A DNA stretch of 64,000 bases from positions 1 through 64,000 of the forward strand of contig NZ_JABFDI010000007.1 in assembly GCF_013403915.1 (NCBI RefSeq). Reading direction: 5' to 3'. The DNA is from Winogradskyella pacifica (GTDB lineage: Bacteria; Bacteroidota; Bacteroidia; Flavobacteriales; Flavobacteriaceae). The notes beneath the pieces are model-generated. The model was not told where the DNA came from, made no database searches, and saw only the letters and a list, made by a program, of their open reading frames with translations. Positions 1 to 9,900 of this stretch are shown piece after piece. The number at the start of each line of letters is the position of its first letter. The stretch's first letter is position 1. The position numbers and the translations under genes are program-made.

Positions 1-108
1 TAATGGTCCACAGTCTTTTTTTTACAAAAATCCGAAAAGTATAGATAATTCACACACAACTTTTGAGATTGATCCCTTCAAAGCGCAAAAGCATAAAAAA
101 AGGCCAAA

Positions 109-126
109 GCAATGCCCTAGCATTGC
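109..126 (-). terminator. Terminator-like hairpin in repeat copy 1
   Basis: GCAATGC (109-115) pairs perfectly with GCATTGC (120-126) around a 4-nt loop. On the minus strand the stem is followed, after TTTGGCC, by a run of seven T. This fits an intrinsic terminator for the leftward cassette, although the gap between stem and T-run is longer than ideal. Confidence 0.5.
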
Positions 127-216
127 GGACTTTTACTATTGTATAGCTCACTCGCGAAGATTCAGCGAAGCTAAACGCGTAAAACAAGAGCGCAAAAGCA
201 TAAAAAAAAGACCAAA

Positions 217-234
217 GCAATGCCCTAGCATTGC
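217..234 (-). terminator. Terminator-like hairpin in repeat copy 2
   Basis: This is the second copy of the same stem: GCAATGC at 217-223 and GCATTGC at 228-234, followed on the minus strand by TTTGGTC and then eight T. It is the first hairpin met by leftward transcription leaving the gene at 316-678. Confidence 0.5.
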
Positions 235-315
235 GGACTTTTACTAATGTACAGCTCACTCGCGAAGATTCAGCGAAGCTAAATGAAGCACAAAAAAAAC
301 ACAAAGCCAACCAAA

Positions 316-690
<375 letters not shown>

Positions 691-698
691 TTAACATC

Positions 699-1418
699 TT
701 ATTTAAGCAAAAAGTTTAAATATTGTTCTAAACGATTAAGTTTTTCTTCTATAAAACTTGAAACCTCCTTTTCATTTAACATAATTTCTTTGAATTCTTT
801 ATCAGAATAAATTCTTAAACGAGAGCCTTTTATAAAATAGAACATCTGACCCTTCACTATTGAAAATCTAACACTGTCATGAAAAGGATAAATTGAAGAA
901 TCGACGAATCTATTTTTAATATCTAATAAAATATCTTCCTGAGACTTAGACACTTTAGGTATCACTATCATTTTATTATACTCATATGAAGCCTTGGTTT
1001 TGTGATATAAAAAAATTTCATTATCGTTTATTTCTGTTTTAAAATTCATACCATAAACAGAATATTCAATTTCTTTAAACTCAGGAAATAATTTAACTGA
1101 TGGCCAACCTGAACCAACATCTATAAAATATTTTTTATCATTAATAATAACAGAAAGCATTCTATGACATTCTATGCCATTAATAAAAGACGAATGTAGC
1201 TTACTATGAATATCGTTGTCATCTAATACCCCCTTAAACCTTAAAACTTTATCAGAACAAGTACCTCCTAAGGATAATTGTTTATTCTGAATATTATTTA
1301 ACATAAACAGGTTGTGAAAAGGAACCGTTTTAAATTCATTTAATAGTAAAGACTCTATTTTATCGATGGTACTCAACTTATCTATGTTTAATTCCTCTTT
1401 TATCAATTGCATCATCAA
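699..1418 (-). CDS. Arylamine N-acetyltransferase (NAT) fold enzyme
   Basis: This 239-residue protein keeps the NAT pattern: VPFHNL near residue 32, GGTC with the candidate nucleophile Cys54, ECHRML with His85, and FIDVGSG with Asp100. The His-to-Asp spacing of 15 equals that of classical NATs. The family transfers acyl groups from CoA thioesters to amines, and some members (for example rifamycin amide synthase) form amide bonds in natural products. The chain is slightly shorter than the usual 260-280 residues. The start overlaps the end of the upstream asparagine-synthetase-like gene by 41 nt; the next in-frame Met is near residue 39 and would remove conserved sequence, so the overlap is probably real and implies translational coupling. 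The substrate is unknown. Confidence 0.75.
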   Translation of the reverse strand: MMMQLIKEELNIDKLSTIDKIESLLLNEFKTVPFHNLFMLNNIQNKQLSLGGTCSDKVLRFKGVLDDNDIHSKLHSSFINGIECHRMLSVIINDKKYFIDVGSGWPSVKLFPEFKEIEYSVYGMNFKTEINDNEIFLYHKTKASYEYNKMIVIPKVSKSQEDILLDIKNRFVDSSIYPFHDSVRFSIVKGQMFYFIKGSRLRIYSDKEFKEIMLNEKEVSSFIEEKLNRLEQYLNFLLK

Positions 1419-2811
1419 AAACAGGATATTTATGAAAATAATTCTTTTCTGCTAGTTTTTCGGGATAGTGTATTGACCATATTTTTTTTAAAGACAGTCT
1501 CTCCAATTCGTTATTATGATTAAGATGTTCTACTACTAATTTTCTAATACCTGAACCTACATCGAATGCTGTTTTTTTTCGAGAAATAATATCTTTTGGT
1601 AACTCTTCAATAAACAAATCTCTCAATATTTGTTTATCTGTTAATTGCTCTATTGATAACCCTAAAGAAGCTTCATACACCTGTTTATCTAGAAAAGGAC
1701 ACCTCGCTTCAATAGTATTTGACATTGATGCTAAATCTAATCGTCTTAACTCTGTAACATGCAAATTGTTAATCAAAATTTTACTTTTATCCCTAGTTAC
1801 TTCTGCATCCTTGGAAATTTTATAACCACAAAATAGCTCATCTGCTCCTTCGCCTGACAATATAACTTTTAAACCGTCTTCTGAAGCCGATTTAGATAAA
1901 AGATATGTTGCTAAACCATTACTTATTATAGAAGGATTATAACTTTCTGTTTGATAAACCAACTGATCTATTAACTGATTTAATTCATCTCGATCAGGTA
2001 ATGACACCATTATTAATTGCTCTTCTATACCTAGAAAAACTGATAATTCTTGAACATATTTATAATCTTCACTATGAAGATCTACCAGTGAATAATAAAC
2101 CACATTTTTAGTTAACGTATTCACTATTGACGCTATTATAGAACTATCTATTCCACCACTTAAAAAAACACCAAAAGGTATATCTTTGTTTTCAGGAACC
2201 CTTTTTTTAACAGCAATTTTAATGCTTTCTTTTAAATCTAATGGTGATTTATCTAAAAACTGATGTTTTATATTCTTTGAAATTTTATTGTTTTCTATAA
2301 TAGAAAACCCTTTTGGAACACATTCAAAATTTTCTATATCACTAATACACTTTAACTCACTTGTAATAAATTTAGATGAAAAACTAGAACCGTAAAAGAG
2401 CGGTTTTTTTCCAATATAATCTCTTATTGTATATAGATTACGAGTTAATTTATTAAAAATCAAACCTGAATAGAATCCATCTAAAAGATGAATTACTCCG
2501 CCACCATATTTAGCAAATAAGGGTAAAATAATTTCGATATCGCATTTAGAGACTAATGAAATGTTATTTTCTTTTGCTAAAGATTTAAAATTAAAAATCT
2601 CTCCATTAAAGACGCCAATATAGTCTCCATACTCAAATGGCTGCATCCCCTTTTCAGATTCATCGTTAATTGCTAAACGATTAAAACCTATGGCTATATT
2701 ATTATCTTGATATACTTTAGAACCATCTTTCCCTCTATGACTTAAAAGCCTTAGGCATTTTTGGATAGCTTGAGGATTATGATTTCCTATTAAAGCAACA
2801 ATACCGCACAT
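1378..2811 (-). CDS. Asparagine synthetase-like glutamine amidotransferase
   Basis: This 477-residue, two-domain enzyme is complete in its motifs. The N-terminus MCGIVALIG supplies Cys2 of a class II (Ntn) glutaminase, with LSHRGKDG (24-31) and NGEIFNF (69-75). The synthetase half has the PP-loop SGGIDSS (218-224) and LSGEGADELFCGY (318-330). The family activates a carboxylate with ATP and transfers ammonia from glutamine to make an amide. It is shorter than housekeeping AsnB (about 550 residues). Its place between an M20 hydrolase (2 nt gap) and a NAT-like enzyme (41 nt overlap) argues for a specialised substrate instead of free aspartate. Tailoring of a peptide or amino sugar is a reasonable guess. 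Confidence 0.88.
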   Translation of the reverse strand: MCGIVALIGNHNPQAIQKCLRLLSHRGKDGSKVYQDNNIAIGFNRLAINDESEKGMQPFEYGDYIGVFNGEIFNFKSLAKENNISLVSKCDIEIILPLFAKYGGGVIHLLDGFYSGLIFNKLTRNLYTIRDYIGKKPLFYGSSFSSKFITSELKCISDIENFECVPKGFSIIENNKISKNIKHQFLDKSPLDLKESIKIAVKKRVPENKDIPFGVFLSGGIDSSIIASIVNTLTKNVVYYSLVDLHSEDYKYVQELSVFLGIEEQLIMVSLPDRDELNQLIDQLVYQTESYNPSIISNGLATYLLSKSASEDGLKVILSGEGADELFCGYKISKDAEVTRDKSKILINNLHVTELRRLDLASMSNTIEARCPFLDKQVYEASLGLSIEQLTDKQILRDLFIEELPKDIISRKKTAFDVGSGIRKLVVEHLNHNNELERLSLKKIWSIHYPEKLAEKNYFHKYPVFDDAIDKRGIKHR

Positions 2812-2813
2812 AT

Positions 2814-3614
2814 TTATATCTCAGTCTTGTTAATCCATTGTATAAATTTTGTAAATACTTGTTTATGTTTTTCTAATTTAATCATGTCTAAACTTTCATT
2901 TTCCCTATGTATGTTACATCTACCATCATTTGGACCAAAACCAATATAAAAGCCATCTTCTGGTATATTAGATACAAAAGGGCATTTTGTGAATTTACTT
3001 AAGCTCCTATTATCAAAAATAGCGTCACCATTATATAATGCACTGTTTAATTCCGTTAAGAAAGAAGGCTGTTTTTTAGTTATTGGTAAATAAAAGATTA
3101 CTGGTATTTCTCCTTTATTGACGCCTGTTTCTTCAACATATATTTTAGAACCAAATTCGGCAATATGTTTTGGTATCACATCAAAAGGTGTTTTTCCTGC
3201 AACCTCTTCTTCACCTTGAATAATCCATAATATATTGGGTATTCCAAGTCCTTTTTCTTTCATTTCTAACAACGCAAATATGCGGCAAATAAGTATCCCT
3301 TTATTATCTGCTATTCCTCTTGCATAATACCTCCCATCAGTTTCAGTTAGAACAAAAGGGTCTGTTTTCCATTTTTCCTTTTTATTTATTTTTTCAACAT
3401 CATAATGGTTATATAATGTCACTTTTTTTGAAGAATCTAGATTAGTATATTTCGCTATAATAACCGGTTGGTTATAAGGGCTATCTCCTTCTATGGAAAT
3501 CGTAAAACCAATTTTTTCTAATAAATCTTTAACTAATTGAATTCCTTCAAGGTTTGCTTCTTTATCATTAGCAATCGTCTTGATAGAGATAAACTTTTTT
3601 AATGTATTAATCAT
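2814..3614 (-). CDS. Lid-less M20-family metallopeptidase/amidohydrolase
   Basis: This 266-residue protein carries the M20 metal-site motifs in order: NHYDVE (His70, Asp72), ARGIADNKG (Asp103), QGEEEVAG (Glu135-Glu136), YVEETG (Glu161-Glu162) and CNIHREN (His236). The family hydrolyses peptide or N-acyl bonds with two zinc ions. Usual members have about 380-450 residues because a dimerisation (lid) domain is inserted between the third ligand and the last His. Here only about 75 residues separate them, so the lid is missing or nearly so. No frameshift is visible and all ligands remain, so the enzyme may be active with altered specificity. It overlaps the glycosyltransferase gene by 4 nt (ATGA) and precedes the synthetase by 2 nt. 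Confidence 0.82.
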   Translation of the reverse strand: MINTLKKFISIKTIANDKEANLEGIQLVKDLLEKIGFTISIEGDSPYNQPVIIAKYTNLDSSKKVTLYNHYDVEKINKKEKWKTDPFVLTETDGRYYARGIADNKGILICRIFALLEMKEKGLGIPNILWIIQGEEEVAGKTPFDVIPKHIAEFGSKIYVEETGVNKGEIPVIFYLPITKKQPSFLTELNSALYNGDAIFDNRSLSKFTKCPFVSNIPEDGFYIGFGPNDGRCNIHRENESLDMIKLEKHKQVFTKFIQWINKTEI

Positions 3615-6424
3615 TTAACTAACTCTTTTGAATTTATAACCTCCTTATTTTCTTTATCATTAATGACTTTAGACATGAAACTCGCCCAGCCCCTAATTTC
3701 CAATGGAATTTCTCCTGAATTAATTTTTGTTGTAAGTCCCCTAAATTCTGAATCTAACATTTTAGGATAATTAAGCATTAAAAATGCTCTTTTAATCATG
3801 TTTATATATTTACTCTCTGTATAGGGTTCAAATGACCTACCATAATCTATAAGCTTTAAATCCTTGTCATTAATAACTATAAAATTTACAGGTTTAATAT
3901 TTGAAAATATAAGCCCATTATTTTTACAGAATCTTAAAAAATAAATGATTTGATTTTCTTCTATATAATCCACTGATTTAAAAGGATGGTATGGATATTT
4001 AATATAGTTTCCTTCTGCATCTTCCACAAACTCTATAGACTCTAATAAAGTACATTGAGAAAACACATTCTTGTTATTTTTTAACAACTCCCATTCATAA
4101 TCTTTTATGGAATAGAATGATTTATAAACAAAAATATAGTCTGTAAAAACAACACCTTCAGATCCTTCTCCGAGCAACACTAGATCTTTATCTAACTTAA
4201 ATGCTTCTTTAATTTTTTGTTTATTACTATCCGTTGTTTCAATATTTCTTTTAATTGAATCGGTATAAGACCATACTGTAGTCGCTAGAGATTGTATAAA
4301 TTGTTTTAATAATATTTCGCTTTGTGAAGCTTCAATAACATCTATAAAATATTTTTTAAAAACAAGATTTGTAAATTGTTTAGTGTAAGCATCTATAAAA
4401 TTATAGTCTTTACCTAACATCTCCAAAAGTCCAAATATTCTATAATAGTTCATTAAAAAACGAGACTTTCTTTTTATAATGGTCTTTTTATATTCTATTA
4501 AAAAAACATTAAAAAAGCCAACTTCATTTAACCTTTCATAAATATCCTTTGGTCTATTAGGTTTGGTTTTCTGTTTTATCTCTTCGATTGTTTTTATGAT
4601 AGCCTTATTAAAAGCATAACCTATTAAATCATTAGCTGATTTATCAAGTTCATGTTCTATTTTAAAATTTTGAATAGGTCTATTTTGATCCACACAAAAC
4701 GTATGCTCTGCAATTTTCCTATTAGATATTGATTGATTTAAAAGTGCCCAAAACAAATCACCTCTTCTTACAAACTTATCATTTACTTCTAAATTAACTA
4801 CAGGATAAAATCGTAACAAATCCCTATTAAAAATCAAAGTATTCGGACCTCTGTTACTAACAGATTCCGAATGATTAATCTCTTTTTTTTGTAAAACAGG
4901 TCTAGAAACTGCTTTCCCTGAAAAAATATGTGTTATATCCTTTTCTATATTGGAAGCATAATAAATAGGTGATTCAATATGTGTAAAATGCGCATCTGAG
5001 ATATCATAATAATAATCCTTTAATTCTTTAAGACTATTAAAATCTAACTCTTCTTGGTTATTGGAATACGTGCTATAAACTAAATCCACCAATTGTACTC
5101 TTATCGATGATAAAAACGGTAATGGAGGGTCTTTACTTACACTGCCAATTAATGCATCGAATTTATCTTTATAGTTATTAATAATAGAAAACAAATCTGT
5201 TTTTGAACTCTTATTATTACCATGTGTATTAGAAAAAGTGATATCATCATCTATAACCCAATACACTGGTTTTTTAAATGCCATAGATTCCGTAAACAAA
5301 TGATGTTGAAGTATTGTGCGACCAATAGGAATGGAGTTTATTTTAGTAAACTTTTTAAAGTACGTTCCATAATACCCTAATTTTAAATTAGTCTCCCAAT
5401 CTGCTCTATGCACAATTATAAAGTCTATTTTAAATTTGACTAATTTTTGTTTTACATCATCAAAATTATCTAGAGAAGATAGATTATCTATTATCAAGAG
5501 TTTATCTACTCTAATTGTTTTTTGTATAATAGAGTCAGTAATTCTTTCTGCAATTTTTTTATCTCCTGCAATAAAGCCTACAATGAAGTCAAAATCTTTA
5601 CAATCCTTAAATAGTATGTCTTGTTTATTAACTAATTCCTGTTTTCTAATAGATCTAACAATATCATTTTCATTTAATTCAAATACCTTTTTTGCTCTGT
5701 TGAAAAAACGTTCCTTATCTAGAGAAGTCATAAAATGCTGATATTTATAATAGAAATACCTATAACTCTCTTTTTTTAGTTCTAAATTATTTGTCAAGCG
5801 CTGACGTGTGTTTTCAACATGCAGCGTTACTAGATTACTTTCCAGAACTCTATATTTAGGCTTCAACTGAAATAACCTTACAAATAAATCTCTATCTACT
5901 GTAGCTACCATTGCTTCATCAAAACCACCTGCTTTTAATAGTGTTTTTAATCTTACAAAAGTGTTAGAGCCTCCAACGCCTGGATTGCCATACAAGAAAT
6001 TATGAAAATCTAGCTGTTTAGGTAATTTCAAAAAAGACGCTGCGTTTGAATCTTTTCTTATGAGGTTCGTAAAAACAATATCTTCATTAGTTGTATTAGA
6101 AGTCATCGCATCTAAATAATCAAAATGCCATTCATCATCATCGTCAAGTGACGAAAAATAAACGGTATCATCAATATCGTTACTGCTAATAAAATATTCT
6201 ATGCCTGTATTTAAAGCTCCTGAATAATTATTTGTTCTTTTATTTTTAATCCAAACAACGTTATAAGCCTTACATATTTCCTGCTCTGCGAGATGATTTT
6301 TTTGTTGGGAATTAGACACCACGATGACAAAATTTGGTTTCCGAACTTGATTATGAATAGATTTAAGTGCTCTTTCTAATAATTTTACTCTATTACAAGT
6401 AACTACAACTGTAAAAACAACCAT
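3611..6424 (-). CDS. GT2-GT2-kinase-like three-domain protein
   Basis: This 937-residue protein appears to have three parts. Residues 1-240 form a GT2/GT-A glycosyltransferase: FTVVVTCNR at the start, a SSLDDDDEW acidic metal/nucleotide-sugar motif at 91-99, and GGFDEAM further on. Residues 275-600 start again like a GT2 fold and contain VIDDDITF at 390-397. Residues 745-880 resemble a protein kinase: glycine-rich loop LGEGSEGVVF (751-760), Lys768, a catalytic-loop equivalent SNIKPVN (841-847) and DYG at 860-862. The loop has Asn842 where active kinases have Asp, so catalysis is doubtful. There is no signal peptide. The upstream LOG gene ends 6 nt before it. Two sugar transfers plus phosphoryl transfer or substrate binding are inferred; the substrates are unknown. 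Confidence 0.82.
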   Translation of the reverse strand: MVVFTVVVTCNRVKLLERALKSIHNQVRKPNFVIVVSNSQQKNHLAEQEICKAYNVVWIKNKRTNNYSGALNTGIEYFISSNDIDDTVYFSSLDDDDEWHFDYLDAMTSNTTNEDIVFTNLIRKDSNAASFLKLPKQLDFHNFLYGNPGVGGSNTFVRLKTLLKAGGFDEAMVATVDRDLFVRLFQLKPKYRVLESNLVTLHVENTRQRLTNNLELKKESYRYFYYKYQHFMTSLDKERFFNRAKKVFELNENDIVRSIRKQELVNKQDILFKDCKDFDFIVGFIAGDKKIAERITDSIIQKTIRVDKLLIIDNLSSLDNFDDVKQKLVKFKIDFIIVHRADWETNLKLGYYGTYFKKFTKINSIPIGRTILQHHLFTESMAFKKPVYWVIDDDITFSNTHGNNKSSKTDLFSIINNYKDKFDALIGSVSKDPPLPFLSSIRVQLVDLVYSTYSNNQEELDFNSLKELKDYYYDISDAHFTHIESPIYYASNIEKDITHIFSGKAVSRPVLQKKEINHSESVSNRGPNTLIFNRDLLRFYPVVNLEVNDKFVRRGDLFWALLNQSISNRKIAEHTFCVDQNRPIQNFKIEHELDKSANDLIGYAFNKAIIKTIEEIKQKTKPNRPKDIYERLNEVGFFNVFLIEYKKTIIKRKSRFLMNYYRIFGLLEMLGKDYNFIDAYTKQFTNLVFKKYFIDVIEASQSEILLKQFIQSLATTVWSYTDSIKRNIETTDSNKQKIKEAFKLDKDLVLLGEGSEGVVFTDYIFVYKSFYSIKDYEWELLKNNKNVFSQCTLLESIEFVEDAEGNYIKYPYHPFKSVDYIEENQIIYFLRFCKNNGLIFSNIKPVNFIVINDKDLKLIDYGRSFEPYTESKYINMIKRAFLMLNYPKMLDSEFRGLTTKINSGEIPLEIRGWASFMSKVINDKENKEVINSKELVK

Positions 6425-6430
6425 ATACTT

Positions 6431-6934
6431 TTACATCTGTTTAATATAATTTTCAATAGCTTCAATCGTCTTCACCGGAATCAATAAATCTTTCAATCTA
6501 TGATCTAGATTTTTCCCTGCCAATTCCTTAGACCAGCCACCAAATTCTGTGACACATAACACTATTTTCTTTTTTTGCCATGCAAAAGCTAATTCGGACA
6601 ATGTACCTGCTCCGCCTCCTGCTGCGATAATAATATCAGAGCTATTTACTAAAATCATATTACGTGCTATTCCCATTCCTGTTGGTATGGCTATATCTAT
6701 AAACTCATTAGCTTCTTCAGCATTGTCTCCTTGTAAAATACCTATTGTTTGACCGTCGAACGTTTCTTTAGATGATTTTACTCCTTTACTAACAGCTTCC
6801 ATAAAACCACCTGCGCCTCCATTTAAAAATACACGATCTTTTTTCGCTATTACTTTACCTAGGTTTTCTCCAAAATCATACAAATCATTCCCACAAACCG
6901 ATTTATTAGGACCTATTATTCCAATCTTTATCAT
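6431..6934 (-). CDS. LOG/SLOG-family Rossmann protein (TIGR00725-like)
   Basis: This 167-residue protein has an N-terminal IGIIGPN strand-turn, LNGGAGGFMEAVSKG (38-51), the conserved Arg91 in GMGIARNMI, and AGGGAGTLSELAFAW (105-119). These correspond to the GGGxxGLM and PGGxGTxxE signatures of the LOG (lysine-decarboxylase-like) family. LOG enzymes cleave nucleoside monophosphates to base and ribose 5-phosphate; related SLOG domains bind nucleotide messengers. The TIGR00725 branch is functionally undefined. It lies 14 nt after hsdR and 6 nt before the glycosyltransferase gene, so it joins the restriction island to the biosynthetic cassette. I infer that it belongs to the cassette, but a nucleotide-sensing role in defence cannot be excluded. 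Confidence 0.85.
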   Translation of the reverse strand: MIKIGIIGPNKSVCGNDLYDFGENLGKVIAKKDRVFLNGGAGGFMEAVSKGVKSSKETFDGQTIGILQGDNAEEANEFIDIAIPTGMGIARNMILVNSSDIIIAAGGGAGTLSELAFAWQKKKIVLCVTEFGGWSKELAGKNLDHRLKDLLIPVKTIEAIENYIKQM

Positions 6935-6948
6935 TTATTAATTCTTAA

Positions 6949-9900
6949 TTAACTCGCTATTTGATTATAAACACTTTTATCACCACCATAATAATTAGTA
7001 TAAATATGTTGATATACATTTGCTGTTTTTACACCTACTTCTTCGTCTGAATAATAGTCTTGTGGCAAATAAAGTAAATTGTCGTAAATAGCACTTTTAA
7101 TTTGTGCTTTTATTTGTCTGCTTTCCCGCCAATTTTCAATTTTAAGCTTTTCAGACTTTAGTGTTTCTAATGTTTTAGTGGCTACTTTTTTGACTTCTTT
7201 AAGCTCTTTAGTTGTTAGCTCTTTTCCTTCTTTAAGCAAATCGAAAATAGCTAGTGTTTCTTGATCTTTTAAATTTTCTCTAACGACACGTTGTTCTTCA
7301 AAAGATAAATCCTTGATGAAATCATTTAGATTATCAAAGGTCTTAACTGTATCTTCAAGACTTTTCCCTTTATTGTATTCTTTTATAATCTCTTTGTAAC
7401 GCTCATAAAATTCAATACGCAACGGATTTTCTTTTAGCATTTGTTCCAATTGCTGTTCTATAGCTTCTTGTAAGTTAAATACTAATGTGTTTTTACGAGG
7501 TGTTTTAGCAAATGCTGCTTTCAATTTATCAAAATCTAACGACGACAAATCGACGTAAACCTCTTCTTCATCCTCATTTACTTCGTTATTCTGAATCACC
7601 ACACTATCACTTACTATGGATTGCAATTCCATAATAATTTGTGTGACATCTGCTGACTTTACATTTTGATTTAAAGCAGTGTAAATAGCCTCAATTGCAT
7701 TAAAATCTTTAACATGTTTCTTTAATTTATCATTAGGAAACAAGGCTTTGTATTTTCTAAATACATTTCTTGCCACCATTTCAAAAGTAGTACGCGTGGT
7801 TTCATTTAAACACACACAATCTGTAGCATCCTTAATTTTAGCAATTTTAGACATTGGTTTTGCATCCTTTAAATCTTGAAGCGAAAAGTCCAATTCTTTT
7901 AAATATGCCTTAACATCTTTTATAGCTTGTTTTAATTCAATTTCTACGTCTTCTAATGGCTCCACAGGACTTCCTGATGGTTTCCCTATGCCTCCAGATT
8001 TTCCACCTTCTCCATAAACTGAATACGCCTGCTCTAATTGTTTATATACATTACCATAATCTACAATTAAACCATTTTCCTTTTCATCATCATACACACG
8101 GTTTGCTCTGGCAATGGTTTGCATTAACGTATGCCCTTTTATAGGTTTATCTAGATAGACCGTTGAGACACAAGGTGCATCAAAACCAGTAATCCACATA
8201 GCACATACAATAGCAAGTCTAAATGGATTCTCTTCATCTTTAAATTCTTTTTCTAGATTACGCTCCACCATTTTTCTACGATGCACTTCAATATCTAAAT
8301 CCATTTTCTTGAATTTATCTACTTCGTTTTGCTCGCTACTTACTACAACGCAAACCTCTGTTTCTTTTACTTTGTTGTATTTACGTTTTAGTTCTTGTTC
8401 TTCTTGTTGGTCTTCTGCGTTTTTAATACGTTCTTCTAATTCTTTGAGATATTCTGGCCAATACCCTTGAATTAACTCATACATTCTTACTGCTGTAGGT
8501 TTATCTAAGGCAACATACATAGCTTTACCTTGATACCCTCTTTCGTTAAAATGCCAGACTAAATCTTTTGCAATGGCTTCTAGTCTTGGTTGCGCTGTAA
8601 GAATTGGATAATTTCTACTAAACAGATATTCTAATTTCTTCTTTTGGTCATCATCAAGATCTTCGTTTTCAAAAACGGCAGCCATTTGCTCATCCAATTC
8701 TGGATTGGTGATATCTAGTTTTTCTCCTCTATTTAAATAACGTAGTGGCAAAGTTGCTTCATCCTCAATAGCACGTTTAAAATCGTAAATAGACACATAT
8801 TCACCAAATATATTTTTGGTTAACTCTTCTTCTTCTTTTATAATTGGTGTTCCTGTAAAACCTAAATACGATGCATTTGGTAAACCATGAAAACGCATGT
8901 TTCTTGCATAGGTTCCGGATTGTGTTCTGTGTGCTTCATCACTAATGACGATGACGTTTTTACGATCTGTAATTAAGGGGTATTCGGTTTCTAATTTTGG
9001 ATCTATGGAAAACTTATGAATCAATGAAAACACATACCTATGGTTTTCAGATAACAACTCTCGTAAATGTTCACGACCAGTCGTCCCTTTCTTTTTTCCT
9101 GCAATACAGTTTTTATCATTGACTGCGCCAACACCCGAAAAGGTATCATATAATTGATTTTCTAATTCTGTTCTATCTACAGCAATTAAAAAAGTATAAG
9201 AACCTCCTAATTTTCTATGAATCTTTTCGCATAAAAACACCATAGAATAACTTTTTCCAGAACCTTGCGTGTGCCAAAACACACCCAACTTCCCTTCTAA
9301 ATCTTCAATGTTATTTACGTTTTCTATGACTTTATTGACACCAATATATTGATGGTTTTTAGCCATTAACTTCACCACATCGCCTTGCGAATCGTCAAAT
9401 AACAAATAGTTTTCAAAAATATCCATTAAACGATGTTTGTCGCAAGTACCACGTAACATGGTATCTAAACTTACTTCTCCTTCTTCATCTTCTTCAATAC
9501 GTTTCCAGTCTAAAAAGTATTTATATTTACTGGTTATGGTTCCTACTTTGGCATCTAAACCATTGCTTAAAATAACAAATCCGTTATTATGAAACACCTG
9601 TGGAATGGCATCTTTATAATCTTTTAGGTTATCGTTATATGCATGACGTAAATCTTGATGATGTGCTTTTAACTCAAAAAACACTAAGGGAATCCCATTT
9701 ACAAAACCAATAACATCTGGTCGTCTTAAATACAACTCACCTAAAACTTCTAGTTGACGTACTGCTAAAAAATGATTGTCTTGATATTTATTAAAATTAA
9801 AAACCTTTAGCTTGGTTTTTATCAATTCGCCCTTATCATTGGTGTAACTTACAGGAACACCATTTTTAAGTAAATTGCTTTTTTCTTTATTTATAGAACC

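Larger units (their letters stand above)
82..283. repeat. Two near-identical ~94 bp direct repeats
   Basis: Positions 82-175 and 189-283 carry almost the same sequence, offset by 107 bp, with only a few substitutions and one extra A. Each copy holds a perfect 7-bp inverted repeat (GCAATGC, 4-nt loop, GCATTGC) and a block containing the direct repeat CGAAG-ATTCAG-CGAAG. Open frames crossing the region are low-complexity products of the repeat and were not called as genes. The pair sits immediately downstream of the minus-strand cassette at 316-6934, so it may be a terminator array or a miniature element at the island edge. I do not recognise a named element. Confidence 0.85.
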
